Assembly: GCF_002210095.1 (NCBI RefSeq) | Contig: NZ_AQQR01000001.1 | Coordinates: forward strand, 806,001 to 870,000 | Source of the DNA: Marinibacterium profundimaris | GTDB taxonomy: Bacteria; Pseudomonadota; Alphaproteobacteria; Rhodobacterales; Rhodobacteraceae | Direction: 5' to 3' | DNA length: 64,000 nt | Part shown: positions 35,324 to 44,361 of the stretch, in pieces | Position numbering within the stretch: the first letter of the stretch is position 1 | Layout: every line of letters begins with the position of its first letter | Notes under the pieces: generated by a model | What the model saw: the letters and a program-made list of their open reading frames with translations, nothing else | Told to the model about the DNA's origin: nothing | Database searches by the model: none | Program-made: the position numbers and the translations under genes

Positions 35324-35563
35324 CTAAAGCCCCAGCGCCATGTTGATCAGCAGAAAGACCGCCAGCCAGAAGGCCGCGCCAAGCGCGATCAGCGGCACGA
35401 TCCACCAGCCGGAAGGCGGGCGCCAGTCCAGCCTCTGGTCGGCGCGTCTGAGCATGCGAAGCCGGTAGCCCGGCCTGTCCCAGTTATGAGACCGGGACCC
35501 GGAGGGCTCGATCGGGCTCCCTAACGCAAGCCGATCGAGCCGTTCCTGCACCGTCTCGGACAT
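35324..35563 (-). CDS. small single-helix membrane protein
   Basis: The 79-residue protein has an N-terminal soluble part (MSETVQERLDRLALGSPIEP), a basic stretch (RPGYRLRMLRRADQRLDWRP) and a C-terminal membrane helix (GWWIVPLIALGAAFWLAVFLLI). AGGA lies just before the ATG. No family is recognised. It is 93 bases upstream of the GNAT gene on the same strand. Confidence 0.6.
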   Translation of the reverse strand: MSETVQERLDRLALGSPIEPSGSRSHNWDRPGYRLRMLRRADQRLDWRPPSGWWIVPLIALGAAFWLAVFLLINMALGL

Positions 35564-35766
35564 GCGTCCTTTCCCCACGGTTACCCCCTCCAGGAAATGT
35601 AACTCGGATAACATTTAACGTTACGTCAATCTTGTCCGAGTCGCAAGTTCGGGGGCGGCGGCCTGGCCGGGCCGCGGCGGCCCCGGCGCGCTGTGGCGCC
35701 AGGGCAAATCCTTGCCGAAAGGTAAATGCGCCGCTGTAAGCCCTTGAAATCACGTGGGGTGGCGCC

Positions 35767-35784
35767 TGTCCCACGCGTGGGACA
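35767..35784. repeat. ACGCGT-centred palindrome, copy 2
   Basis: TGTCCCACGCGTGGGACA, an 18-bp perfect palindrome, abuts the stop codon of the lytic transglycosylase gene. It shares its 16-bp core with copies at 3222 and 63533. Confidence 0.85.
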
Positions 35785-36909
35785 TCACCTGAGCCGGGCC
35801 AGCAGCTCTGCCGTGCCCTGCCCCGTCACCGGCAAGCCATTGGCGGCCTGGTAGGCCGAGATCGCCGCCTGGCTCTTCGGCCCCAGCACCCCGTCGTCTC
35901 CCCCGGTGTCATAGCCCGCGCGGGTCAGCCTGCGCTGCAGCTCCTGCCGGTCGGCCTGGGTCAGCCCGCCGGCATCCGGCCCGAAGGGCGTCTGAAGCGG
36001 CCCGCCCCCCGCGATCCGGTTGGCCAGGTAGCCCACCGCGAGCGCATAATTGGTGGAATTGTTGTAGGTCTTGATCGTGTTGAAATTGGCATAGGTCCGG
36101 AACGACGGCCCCGGACGCTGCGGCTGGATCACCGATCCTCCGGAGGTACCCGGCAGCGCCTCCACCACCCAGGGCTGGCCATAGCGCCAGCCGTTGCGGT
36201 CCAGGTAGGCCGCCGCCGAGGCCAGCGCGTCGGTCGGATCGTCCGACCAGATGTCGCGCCGCCCGTCGCCGTTGAAATCCACCGCGAAGGCCAGGTAGGA
36301 GGTCGGGATGAACTGGGTATGCCCCATGGCGCCCGCCCAGGACCCCACCAGCCCCTCGGGGCTGACATCGCCGGCCTGCAGGATCTTCAGCGCCGCGATC
36401 AGCTGGTTTTCGAACAGCTGCCGCCGCCGCCCGTCATAGGCCAGCGTCGCGGCGGCCGAGATCACCGGCACATCGCCGCGCCGGGCGCCGTACTGGCTCT
36501 CGATCCCCCAGATCGCCACGACGATCTGTTTTTCCACGCCATACCGGCTTTCGATCGCGCTCAGCGTCGCATTGTGACGCGCCATCATCTGCCGCCCCGT
36601 CGCGACCTTTTCGTCGCTGGCGGTCAGGGCAAAGTAATCTTCCAGCGAACGGCGGAATTCCGTCTGGTTGCGGTCCCGCTCGATCACCTCGGGCAGGTAG
36701 CCGGCCGAGCGGAAGGCCCGGTCGATCGTCGTCGACGACACCCCGTTCGCCGCCGCCCTGCCCCGGAACCCGTCGAGCCAGGCGTCGAAGCCCGCGTTGG
36801 GCACCGCCTTGTACTGCGTCCGTGTCGCCGGTGCGCCGCCACCGCCCGCGCAGGCCGAAAGCCCCGTCGCTGCCAGCCCAGCCAGCACCCATCTCCTGTC
36901 CGTGATCAT
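35785..36909 (-). CDS. lytic murein transglycosylase, MltB family lipoprotein
   Basis: The enzyme cleaves peptidoglycan glycan strands to give anhydro-muropeptides in the periplasm. The 374 residues start with a Tat/lipoprotein-like signal (MITDRRWVLAGLAATGLSAC, Cys20). The SLT_2 domain holds the catalytic Glu in VAIWGIESQYGARRG, plus GSWAGAMGHTQFIPTSYL and DFNGDGRRDIWSDDPTDALAS; a C-terminal peptidoglycan-binding domain follows (LQRRLTRAGYDTGGDDGVLGPKSQAAI). A longer in-frame start exists, but only the ATG at 36909 begins with the signal peptide. Confidence 0.93.
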   Translation of the reverse strand: MITDRRWVLAGLAATGLSACAGGGGAPATRTQYKAVPNAGFDAWLDGFRGRAAANGVSSTTIDRAFRSAGYLPEVIERDRNQTEFRRSLEDYFALTASDEKVATGRQMMARHNATLSAIESRYGVEKQIVVAIWGIESQYGARRGDVPVISAAATLAYDGRRRQLFENQLIAALKILQAGDVSPEGLVGSWAGAMGHTQFIPTSYLAFAVDFNGDGRRDIWSDDPTDALASAAAYLDRNGWRYGQPWVVEALPGTSGGSVIQPQRPGPSFRTYANFNTIKTYNNSTNYALAVGYLANRIAGGGPLQTPFGPDAGGLTQADRQELQRRLTRAGYDTGGDDGVLGPKSQAAISAYQAANGLPVTGQGTAELLARLR

Positions 36910-37019
36910 TGTCGCTCCTGCCCGGATTCGATTTGCCTCGGCGCCATTGTGCCGAAGGAGCGGGGCGCCGTCCAACGATGCGCGCAACCCCGGCGTCGCA
37001 TGGGCGGAGATCGCCCGCA

Positions 37020-37050
37020 GGAGTATTTGAGACAAAGGTGAAGACAGGGG
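37020..37050 (+). repeat. solo arm of the GGAGTATTT repeat family, copy C
   Basis: GGAGTATTTGAGACAAAGG then TGAAGACAGGGG matches the left arm of the copy at 57929 but no inverted partner follows. It lies between divergent genes, 38 bases before the M48 peptidase start, so it may have been co-opted or be a deletion remnant. Confidence 0.7.
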
Positions 37051-37087
37051 CGTGGCGCGCTGCCCGGTACGGCCCTATATCTGGACC

Positions 37088-37777
37088 ATGTTGAAGCTGA
37101 CCCCGATCCTGCTGGCCATCATGTACGGGCTCGTCTCGTACCAGTTCTCCGTCTGGCGCACGAAGGGCGAGCTGGACCAGAAATCGACCGAGCTGGCCGA
37201 TGCACGGCTGCGCGCGATCCTGGACCGGATGGCGCGGGCGCTGGATGTCGAGCGGATCAAGGTCTTCATCTACGAGATCGACCCGGTCAACGGGCTGGCC
37301 GCGCCCGACGGGCGGATCTTCATCACGCGCGGGTTCTATCGCAAGTTCGCCAATGGAGAGGTCTCGGCCGAGGAGATGGCCTCGGTCATCGCGCATGAGC
37401 TGGGGCACGTGGCGCTGGGGCATGCGCGCCGCCGGATGATCGATTTTTCCGGTCAGAACGCGCTCAGGACGGCGCTGGGGATGATGCTGAGCCGGCTGAT
37501 CCCCGGGGTGGGCATGATCATCGCGGGCGCGCTGAGCACGCTGCTGTCGGCCAAGCTGTCGCGGTCGGACGAATACGAGGCGGATGCCTATGCCGCCGCG
37601 CTGCTGACCAAGGCGGGGATCGGGATCCGGCCGCAGATCTCGCTGTTCCACAAGCTCGACCGCCTGACCGAAAGCCGCGCGGGCGTGGTGCCGGCCTGGC
37701 TGATGAGCCATCCCAAGACCGGCGAGAGGATCGCCGAGCTGGAGAAGCTTGAAGCGCGCTGGATCGAGCAGAGCTGA
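37088..37777 (+). CDS. M48 family metallopeptidase
   Basis: The 229-residue protein has an N-terminal hydrophobic stretch (MLKLTPILLAIMYGLVSYQF), the zinc site SVIAHELGHVALGHARR near residue 105, a second hydrophobic region (MMLSRLIPGVGMIIAGALSTLL) and the downstream Glu ligand in SDEYEADAYAAALL. M48 peptidases of this size degrade misfolded envelope proteins. Start chosen at the ATG that opens the hydrophobic segment. Convergent with the PIN-domain gene. Confidence 0.9.
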   Translation: MLKLTPILLAIMYGLVSYQFSVWRTKGELDQKSTELADARLRAILDRMARALDVERIKVFIYEIDPVNGLAAPDGRIFITRGFYRKFANGEVSAEEMASVIAHELGHVALGHARRRMIDFSGQNALRTALGMMLSRLIPGVGMIIAGALSTLLSAKLSRSDEYEADAYAAALLTKAGIGIRPQISLFHKLDRLTESRAGVVPAWLMSHPKTGERIAELEKLEARWIEQS

Positions 37778-37816
37778 GACGGGCGGAAGCGGCCCGGCCA
37801 GGGGCCGATGACGCCG

Positions 37817-38353
37817 CTACCCCAGCACCTTGCCCAGGCGCGGCAGGCGGGCCTTTTTCATCAGCGCGCGCATCTGCCAGTCCGGATCGCCGTGGCGGGC
37901 GGCCGACAGCACCGATTGCGCCGCCGCCGCGATGGCCTCGGGCTCGGCGTTGAAGCAGGAGACCAGGAAAGTGTCGGGGTCGAACCGCTGAAGCCCCTCT
38001 TCGGCCAGGGTGCCACGCGGGAAATCCTTGGCATTCACCGTCAGGATCGCGTCGGCCGACCCGGCCACCGCCACCGCCAGCACGTGGATATCCGCCGGAT
38101 CCGGCAGCCACAGACGCGATTCCACGCCCGGGGCGGCAGGCAATTCCGCATCAGGCCAGGCCGCGCGCAGCAGGGCGATCTCTCCGCGCGCCTGAGCCTC
38201 GCCCAGGGGGCCCAGCTTGATCGCCGCCCGCGCCCATTCTTCCAGGATCCGTTCCGACCAGAGCGGGGTGAAGGCGCCGGTGCGCGCGGCGCCCAGAAGC
38301 ATCTCGCGCATCACGTTGGGGTAAAGGACGCAGGCGTCGAGGACGATCTTCAT
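37817..38353 (-). CDS. PIN domain protein, RSP_2648 type
   Basis: The 178-residue protein shows MKIVLDACVLYPNVMREML (first acidic residue of the PIN nuclease site), LWSERILEEWARAA, DPADIHVLAVAVAGSADAILTVNAKDFP with two more acidic residues, and a helical tail. PIN domains are usually RNA endonucleases of toxin-antitoxin pairs, but no antitoxin gene is present; instead its start overlaps the stop of an RNA methyltransferase gene by four bases. This pair matches RSP_2648/RSP_2647 of R. sphaeroides. A role in RNA processing is plausible. Confidence 0.87.
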   Translation of the reverse strand: MKIVLDACVLYPNVMREMLLGAARTGAFTPLWSERILEEWARAAIKLGPLGEAQARGEIALLRAAWPDAELPAAPGVESRLWLPDPADIHVLAVAVAGSADAILTVNAKDFPRGTLAEEGLQRFDPDTFLVSCFNAEPEAIAAAAQSVLSAARHGDPDWQMRALMKKARLPRLGKVLG

Positions 38354-39603
38354 AGCGCGTAGAACAGCGCCTTGAGATAGCCGGATTCCGCCAGCAGCGG
38401 GTGCTGTGGATGGTCGGGCCCGGCAAAGCCCGTGTGGATCAGCCGCCCCTCGCGCCCCGCCCGGCCGATGCCGCGGGTGCAGGCGGTGCGGAACTTGGAC
38501 AGGTCCGCCGCGTGCGAGCAGGAGCAGAGGCCCAGCACCCCGCCCTCGGCCACCAGCGGTGCCGCGAGGCGGGCGATGCGCTCATAGGCGCGCAGGCCGG
38601 CCTCAAGCGATTGCTTCGAGGGGGCGAAGGCCGGCGGGTCGCAGATCACCACGTCGAATGTCGCGCCTTCCTCACCGAGGGCTGTCAGCACGTCGAAGGC
38701 ATCGCCCTGGCGCGTGTCGAACCGCGCGGCCATGGCGGAGGCTTCGGCCCCGGCCCGGGCCAGCTCCAGCGCGGGGGCCGAGCCGTCGACCGCGAGCGCC
38801 GTGCCCGCGCCGGCGGCCAGCATCGCCAGGCCAAAGCCGCCGACATGGGAGAAGACGTCGAGCACCGCCGTCCCCTCGCGCACCAGCGAGGCGGCGAAGG
38901 CGTGGTTGGGGCGCTGGTCGTAGAACAGGCCGGTCTTCTGGCCGCCGGTCAGGTCGGCCATGTAGGTGGCGCCGTTCATCGGCACCGGCACCGGGCCGTC
39001 GGGGGCAACGCCCAGCAGGACCCCGCTCTCCTCGTCCAGCCCCTCCAGCCCCCGGGCGCGGCCCGAGGCGTTCTTCAGGATCGTCGAGACACCGGTGACC
39101 TCGGCCAGCGCGCCGGCCAGCTCGGGCAACAGGGCATCGGCCCAGGCGGCGTTGGGCTGGATCACGCAGGTGTCGCCGAAACGGTCGATGATGACGCCGG
39201 GCAGGCCATCGGCCTCGGCGTGGATCAGCCGGTAGAAGGGCGCGTCGAACAGCCGGTCGCGCAGCGCGAAGGCACGGGACAGGCGCGCGGCGAACCAGGC
39301 GCGGTCGATCGTGGCCGACGGGTCGCGGTCCAGCATCCGGGCGATGATCTTCGATCCCGGGTTCACCGCGACCAGGCCCAGCGGCTCGCGCCCGGAATCC
39401 TCCAGCAGGGCGATCCGCCCCGGGGCCAGCGCCTTGGTGCGCCGGTCGGTCACAAGGTCCGAGGCATAGACCCAGGGAAAGCCGTGCCGGACCGGCCGGG
39501 CGTTGACCTTGGGTTTCAGGCGGATGACGGGACGGTCGCCGGAGGTCTCGGCGGGCGCGTCGGAGGAGGGATCCGCTGCGGGATCATGGGAGGGCGCTGT
39601 CAT
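38350..39603 (-). CDS. class I SAM-dependent RNA methyltransferase, RlmI-like (RSP_2647 type)
   Basis: The 417-residue protein has an N-terminal PUA-like RNA-binding region (VIRLKPKVNARPVRHGFPWVY, residues ~35-110), a middle domain, and a Rossmann methyltransferase: TGGQKTGLFYDQRPNHAF, VLDVFSHVGGFGLAMLAAGA (SAM site), DVVICDPPAFAPSKQ (DPPAF catalytic motif) and LGLCSCSHAADL. This is the layout of RlmI, which makes 5-methylcytosine in 23S rRNA; the exact target here is unknown. Its stop overlaps the PIN gene start. Confidence 0.9.
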   Translation of the reverse strand: MTAPSHDPAADPSSDAPAETSGDRPVIRLKPKVNARPVRHGFPWVYASDLVTDRRTKALAPGRIALLEDSGREPLGLVAVNPGSKIIARMLDRDPSATIDRAWFAARLSRAFALRDRLFDAPFYRLIHAEADGLPGVIIDRFGDTCVIQPNAAWADALLPELAGALAEVTGVSTILKNASGRARGLEGLDEESGVLLGVAPDGPVPVPMNGATYMADLTGGQKTGLFYDQRPNHAFAASLVREGTAVLDVFSHVGGFGLAMLAAGAGTALAVDGSAPALELARAGAEASAMAARFDTRQGDAFDVLTALGEEGATFDVVICDPPAFAPSKQSLEAGLRAYERIARLAAPLVAEGGVLGLCSCSHAADLSKFRTACTRGIGRAGREGRLIHTGFAGPDHPQHPLLAESGYLKALFYAL

Positions 39604-39753
39604 GGCGGTCTCATAGCGTCCCGGATCGCCCCCGGCAATCGCGCGTGATGCGGCCCGTGCCACCATGGGCCGCGCCCCGGGTCCGCCACGGGACCCCGTG
39701 GCCGCGATCGGCGTGCCCCCGTTCAGCCTGCTGGCCCGCCCGGCCAGACCCGT

Positions 39754-40041
39754 TCAGCTTGTCGTCTTGCGGTCGCGCGCGCGCCATCCGCCCCGGCGGC
39801 GGCCCCGGGCGGGCGGCTCGCCCATTCCTTCCAGCAGCACAAGGGTCATGGGGTGATCGGGATGCTCGGGCCGGTAGCGCGTCAGCAGACCCTGCCGCGC
39901 GTCCTCGGTATCGGTTTCCAGCGGCAGGCCCAGGGCCCAGTCCAGAAAGATCGACCGGCACTCGGCCGTGGTGATGCCCTCGATCCGATAGCTTTCCCGG
40001 ATCAGCCCCTTGGGATCCAGCGGGTCAGTTGTCCGATCCAT
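39754..40041 (-). CDS. uncharacterised 95-aa protein overlapping the end of glnE
   Basis: The ATG at 40041 lies inside the last codons of glnE (overlap 17 bases), implying coupling. The product has DPKGLIRESYRIEGITTAECRSIFLDWALGLP, PMTLVLLEGMGEPP, and a basic Arg-rich tail (RGRRRGGWRARDRKTTS) that could bind nucleic acid. No named family is recognised; similar small genes follow glnE in related genomes as far as I recall. Confidence 0.7.
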   Translation of the reverse strand: MDRTTDPLDPKGLIRESYRIEGITTAECRSIFLDWALGLPLETDTEDARQGLLTRYRPEHPDHPMTLVLLEGMGEPPARGRRRGGWRARDRKTTS

Positions 40042-42847
40042 TCTCCGTCCCTCCGCGCAGCAAGGCCGCCTTGATGATGGCGGCGCTTTCGTCGTAGCGT
40101 GCCTCAAGCAGGGCCTGCAAGGCTTCCATGTCCGCCACACCGCCGCTGCGGCAGAGGAAATCGGCCGCCCCCTGCCCCGGCGCGCCGGACTCTGCCGGGC
40201 CCATGCCGATCAGCCGGGTGGCGGTGTGCAGCGCCCAGAACAGCTCGTAGACCTCTGTCAGCGTGGCGGCCTCACCGGGGCTCAGCCAGCCGGCGTCGCG
40301 CGCCTCGGCCAGGCCCAGCCGCGCGCCCCGGGTCGGCTGGCCGGCCAGCAGGTGGCCGGCCTGGGCCAGCAGCTCCAGGTCCTGCAGCCGCCCCGCCCCG
40401 TTGCGCAGATCGAGCCAGCCGGCAGGCGCCTTGGCCGCCGCCAGCCGGGCGCGCATCTCGGACACCTCGCGGACGATGTCGGGCAGCGCCCTCGGACGGG
40501 CGATGATCTCGGAGCGGAAGCTTTCGATATCGGCCAGCAACGCCTCCGGCCCGACGATCCCGCGCGCGCGGGTCAGCGCCAGATGCTCCCACAGCCAGGC
40601 CTCGGTCTGCTGGTAGTTGCGGTAGGCCGGCCAACTGGTCGCGACAGGACCCTGCTTGCCCGAGGGACGCAGGCGCATGTCGATCTCGTAGAGCCGGCCC
40701 TGCGCCATCGGCGCCGTCATCGCGGTGATCAGCGCCTGGGTGAGGCGCGCGTAATAGGTCCGCGTGGCCAGCGGCCGGCGGCCATCCGAGCTGTCGACAT
40801 CGCCGGAATCGTAGATCACGATCAGGTCCAGGTCGCTGGCCGCATTCATGTGCCGCGCCCCGACCGAGCCCATCCCGAGGATCGCAGCCCCCCGCCCCGG
40901 CGGCGCCCCGTGCTTGCGCGCGAATTCCGCGACCACCGCCGGGCCCACCGCGCGGATCACCGCATCGGCCAGATCGGCGTAATGCTGCCCTGCGGTTTCG
41001 GCGTCGATCAGGCCGCGCAGGTGGTGCACGCCCACCCGGAAATGCCATTCCTTCTTCCACCGCCGTGCCGCGTCGAGCTTCAGCTCGTAATCGTCCTCGT
41101 CGGCGATATGCCCGGCGATCTCGGCGGCCAGCGCCTCGGCCCCCGGCCAGGGCGCGAAGAAGGCGCCGCCGATCACCGCGTCCAGCACACCGGCGTTGCG
41201 CGACAGGTAATCCCCCAGCGCCGGGGCCGTGCCGATGACGTCGATCAGCAGGTCGATCAGCTCGGTATTGGACTGGAACAGGGAAAACAGCTGCACCCCC
41301 GCGGGCAGCCCGGCCAGGAACCGGTCGAAGGCCAGCAGCGCCTCGTCGGGCCGCACGGCGCGCGACAGCCGTTCCAGAAGCTGCGGGCGCAGGCGGCCAA
41401 AGATCTGCACCGCCCGGTCCGAGCGCAGCGCCGGATAGGTGGGCCAGCGCGCCAGCACCTCCTTGTCGAACTCATGCTGCGCCTCGGGCGCAGGTTTCGC
41501 CGGCGTGTCGGGGGCAAAGAAATCCTCGGTCAGCTCGGCCACCTCGTCGAGCCTGCGGGCAATGCCCTTCAGCATCTCGCGCGGCTCCAGCCCCATCAGC
41601 CCCGCGACCCGCGCGATCCCCTCCTCCGAGGTCGGCATCTTGTGGGTCTGGGCATCGTTGACCATCTGGATCCGGTGCTCGATCTCGCGGAAGGCGCGGT
41701 AATGGTCGCGCAACCGGGTCGCCACGTCGCCGGGGATCCAGCCCTTCTCGGCAAGCGCCAGCAGCGCCGGGACCGTTCCCCGCATCCGCAGCTCGGGGTC
41801 GCGGCCCCCGGCGATCAGCTGACGGGTCTGGGTGAAGAACTCGATCTCGCGGATGCCGCCCCGGCCCAGCTTCATGTCATGGCCCGGCACCTCGACCTTG
41901 CCATGCAGGCGCTTGGCGTCGCGGATGCGCTGGCGGATCGCATGGGCATCCTCGATCGCGGCGAAATCCAGGTGGCGGCGCCAGATGAAGGGGCGGATGT
42001 CCTCGAGAAACCGCGCCCCGGCCTCGACATCGCCCGCCGCGGGCCGCGCCTTGATCATGGCGGCGCGTTCCCAGGTGCGGCCGAAGCTTTCGTAGTAGCT
42101 TTCCGCCGCGGCCATCGACAGGCAGACCGGCGTGACCGAAGGATCGGGCCGCAGCCGCAGATCGGTGCGGAAGACATAGCCCTCCGCCGTGCGTTCCGAC
42201 AGCAGCGAGGACATGTTGCGCGTCACCCGCACCAGCACCTGCCGCGCGTCATGCACATCCGCATCGTCGTAAAGCGTGTCGTCGAACAGGCAGATCAGGT
42301 CGATGTCCGAGGAATAGTTCAGTTCGTGCGCGCCCATCTTCCCCATGGCCAGCACACACAGGCCCCAGGTCCCCGCCCCATCCTCGCGCACCGGCGCGGG
42401 CAGCTTGCCGCGCCGGTCCAGCGTGGCCAGCTCGGCGCGGATCGCCGCGTCGCAGGCCAGCCCGGCCAGGTCGGTCAGCCGCCCCGTCACCGTTTCCAGC
42501 GGCCAGGCCCCGGCGATATCCCCCAGCGCGGTCATCAGCGCCACCCGCCGCTTGGCCCGCCGCAGCGCGCGGGCAAGATCCTCGCCCGAGGTCTCGCGCA
42601 GGTCGGTCATCACCTGGTCCAGGGCCGCGTCGGGCGCTTCGAGCGCGGCGCCCAGCCACTCGGCCTCGCGTGAAATCAGCCCGTGCAGGTAGGGGCTGCA
42701 GCCGGCAGCGCCTTCGATCAGGGTGGCAAGATCGCCGGTCAGCCCGGGCAGGCGCGCGGCGGCCTCGGCGCCAAGGTCCGGGTCCAGCGGGCGGGGCAGT
42801 CGGGTGATCCGCGCGGCAAGCGGCGCGTCGTCGTCTGGGCATGTCAT
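40025..42847 (-). CDS. glnE: bifunctional glutamine synthetase adenylyltransferase/deadenylase
   Basis: GlnE adds or removes AMP on glutamine synthetase in response to PII, tuning ammonia assimilation. The 940-residue protein has both nucleotidyltransferase domains: N-terminal LAMGKMGAHELNYSSDIDL (deadenylase) and C-terminal LGMGSVGARHMNAASDLDL (adenylylase), each with the G-S/G-x9-D-x-D metal site, and the R-loop domain between. Upstream in-frame codons are antisense to ybaK; the ATG at 42847 gives the family length. Divergent from ybaK. Confidence 0.95.
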   Translation of the reverse strand: MTCPDDDAPLAARITRLPRPLDPDLGAEAAARLPGLTGDLATLIEGAAGCSPYLHGLISREAEWLGAALEAPDAALDQVMTDLRETSGEDLARALRRAKRRVALMTALGDIAGAWPLETVTGRLTDLAGLACDAAIRAELATLDRRGKLPAPVREDGAGTWGLCVLAMGKMGAHELNYSSDIDLICLFDDTLYDDADVHDARQVLVRVTRNMSSLLSERTAEGYVFRTDLRLRPDPSVTPVCLSMAAAESYYESFGRTWERAAMIKARPAAGDVEAGARFLEDIRPFIWRRHLDFAAIEDAHAIRQRIRDAKRLHGKVEVPGHDMKLGRGGIREIEFFTQTRQLIAGGRDPELRMRGTVPALLALAEKGWIPGDVATRLRDHYRAFREIEHRIQMVNDAQTHKMPTSEEGIARVAGLMGLEPREMLKGIARRLDEVAELTEDFFAPDTPAKPAPEAQHEFDKEVLARWPTYPALRSDRAVQIFGRLRPQLLERLSRAVRPDEALLAFDRFLAGLPAGVQLFSLFQSNTELIDLLIDVIGTAPALGDYLSRNAGVLDAVIGGAFFAPWPGAEALAAEIAGHIADEDDYELKLDAARRWKKEWHFRVGVHHLRGLIDAETAGQHYADLADAVIRAVGPAVVAEFARKHGAPPGRGAAILGMGSVGARHMNAASDLDLIVIYDSGDVDSSDGRRPLATRTYYARLTQALITAMTAPMAQGRLYEIDMRLRPSGKQGPVATSWPAYRNYQQTEAWLWEHLALTRARGIVGPEALLADIESFRSEIIARPRALPDIVREVSEMRARLAAAKAPAGWLDLRNGAGRLQDLELLAQAGHLLAGQPTRGARLGLAEARDAGWLSPGEAATLTEVYELFWALHTATRLIGMGPAESGAPGQGAADFLCRSGGVADMEALQALLEARYDESAAIIKAALLRGGTENGSDN

Positions 42848-42983
42848 GGCCGCAAAGTGCGGCGCGGGGGGCCGGGCGTCAACGGCACTTGGCGGCCCGC
42901 CCGCGCCCCGCCCGGCGGCCTGCTGGACGCCACGCGCGGATCGGTCCATGGTCCGCCCGACAGACACGACCCGGATCCGTTCC

Positions 42984-43454
42984 ATGAGCAAAAGCAAGAA
43001 CCGCGTGCGCGCCGCGCTGGATGCGGCCGGCCTGACCGCCGAGATCATCGAGACCCCGCTGGCCCGGACCGCCGCCGACGCGGCCTCGGCGCTGGAGGTC
43101 GAGGTCGACCAGATCGCCAAATCCATCATCTTCCGCGCCGAGACCAGCGGCGAGGCGGTGCTTTTCCTGACCGCCGGCGGCAACCGGGTCGATACCGACC
43201 GCGCCGCGGCCCTGGCCGGAGAGCCGTTGGGCAAGGCCGATGCGGCGCTGGTGCGGGCGCAGACGGGCTTTGCCATCGGCGGCGTCTCCCCTGTCGGGCA
43301 CCTCTCGCCGATCCGCGCCTGGATGGACCCGCGCCTGACCGCGTTCGACGTGGTCTGGGCCGCGGCCGGCACGCCGCATCATGTCTTCCCCGCCAGCCCG
43401 CAGGCGCTGCTGAAGCTGACCGGCGCGACGCTCGCGGAATTCACCGTGGCGTGA
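42984..43454 (+). CDS. YbaK/EbsC-type aminoacyl-tRNA deacylase
   Basis: The 156-residue protein is a single YbaK/ProX editing domain: MSKSKNRVRAALDAAGLTAE, VEVDQIAKSIIFRAE (containing the conserved Lys), VLFLTAGGNRVD, GFAIGGVSPVGHLSPI and AGTPHHVFPASPQALLKLTG. The family clears mischarged tRNAs (Cys-tRNA-Pro or similar) in trans. The upstream in-frame extension lies antisense in glnE and is excluded. Confidence 0.92.
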   Translation: MSKSKNRVRAALDAAGLTAEIIETPLARTAADAASALEVEVDQIAKSIIFRAETSGEAVLFLTAGGNRVDTDRAAALAGEPLGKADAALVRAQTGFAIGGVSPVGHLSPIRAWMDPRLTAFDVVWAAAGTPHHVFPASPQALLKLTGATLAEFTVA

Positions 43455-43542
43455 GCCGCCTTGGCCTCGAGTCGCCCCGTTTTGGGCTGCCTTCGGGCCA
43501 TTTCTGCTGCGAAAACACCCGGCCGGGCCCCCTTAAACATCC

Positions 43543-43561
43543 GATTTTAATATTTAAAATC
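43543..43561 (+). terminator. AT-rich palindrome 3' of the ybaK-type gene
   Basis: GATTTTAA-TAT-TTAAAATC is a perfect 8-bp inverted repeat 89 bases after the stop. It is unusually AT-rich for this DNA. It could end the upstream transcript or belong to the regulatory region of the DUF2852 gene. Confidence 0.35.
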
Positions 43562-43577
43562 AAACGCCTGCGCGATT

Positions 43578-43657
43578 AATGTAAAAAACGTTCACATCCC
43601 CTCTTGCGGGATGGGTGGGGAATTCCGATCTTCTGTAATGTGAAAAGGCTTCACATT
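43578..43657 (+). promoter_or_regulatory. two operator-like palindromes upstream of the DUF2852 gene
   Basis: AATGTGAA-N5-TTCACATT (43637-43657) is a perfect palindrome, and AATGTAAA-N5-TTCACATC (43578-43598) is a degenerate copy of it 59 bases upstream. Both resemble CRP/FNR-family sites, but with seven rather than six bases between TGTGA and TCACA. They sit 28 and 87 bases before the start codon. Confidence 0.6.
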
Positions 43658-43684
43658 GACCCAAAAGACCGGAGAGACACCACG

Positions 43685-44149
43685 ATGACACCCGCATATC
43701 CTCAAACCACCCCGGATACCCCGATGGGCTGGTTTTCCCGGGCCGAGGCCTGGCTCGACGCCAAGGGCAAGGGCGCATGGATCGCCTGCATGGTCCTGGG
43801 CTTCGTCTTCTTCTGGCCCGTCGGGCTCGCCATTCTGGCCTATATGATCTGGAGCAAGAAAATGTTCGGAAGCTGCCGTAAATCCCGCCGCATGGGCCGC
43901 CACGCACAGATGCGCGCCTACATGTCCGGATCTTCGGGCAACAGCGCCTTCGATGCCTACAAGGCCGACACGCTGGAACGCCTGGAGCGCGAACAAAGCG
44001 AATTCGAGGACTTCCTTCAGCGCCTGCGCGAAGCCAAGGACAAGGCCGAGTTCGACCAGTTCATGAACGACCGCGCCCGCGCCGCCGCCGAAAGCGACAG
44101 CGACGCCGGCGACAGCGGCTCCGAGCCGCGGGGCCAGGCCCCGGCCTGA
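43685..44149 (+). CDS. DUF2852 membrane protein
   Basis: The 154-residue protein has one membrane segment (GAWIACMVLGFVFFWPVGLAILAYMIW, about 30-56), a basic stretch (KKMFGSCRKSRRMGRHAQM) and a cytoplasmic helical tail with coiled-coil character (KADTLERLEREQSEFEDFLQRLREAKDKAEFDQFM). This is the DUF2852 layout; function unknown. GGAGAG lies upstream of the ATG, and two palindromes precede it, so it appears to be individually regulated. Confidence 0.88.
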   Translation: MTPAYPQTTPDTPMGWFSRAEAWLDAKGKGAWIACMVLGFVFFWPVGLAILAYMIWSKKMFGSCRKSRRMGRHAQMRAYMSGSSGNSAFDAYKADTLERLEREQSEFEDFLQRLREAKDKAEFDQFMNDRARAAAESDSDAGDSGSEPRGQAPA

Positions 44150-44361
44150 GCCACCCGTACCGAAGCCTCGCCCCCGTCCGCCTCTCCGGCGCGGGGGCGC
44201 CAGGCCCCTTCCCCCGAACGCCGGCCGAGGCCGCGCGGACACCATATCCGGGCGACACCGGCGCCCCTTCCCGGAACTTTCGAATTTCCAGTCCCGTTTT
44301 CCTTCCGGATCACGGTATCCCCTGACACACCCCATCCATCCCAAGGACCAGAACCCCCGCG

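Noticed and set aside
37817-38353. PIN-domain toxin of a toxin-antitoxin system
   Set aside because: No antitoxin-sized gene is adjacent; the gene is coupled to an RNA methyltransferase, which suggests RNA processing instead.
40010-42673. A plus-strand open frame of 887 codons
   Set aside because: It is antisense to glnE, whose two nucleotidyltransferase motifs are intact; the translation has no recognisable domain.
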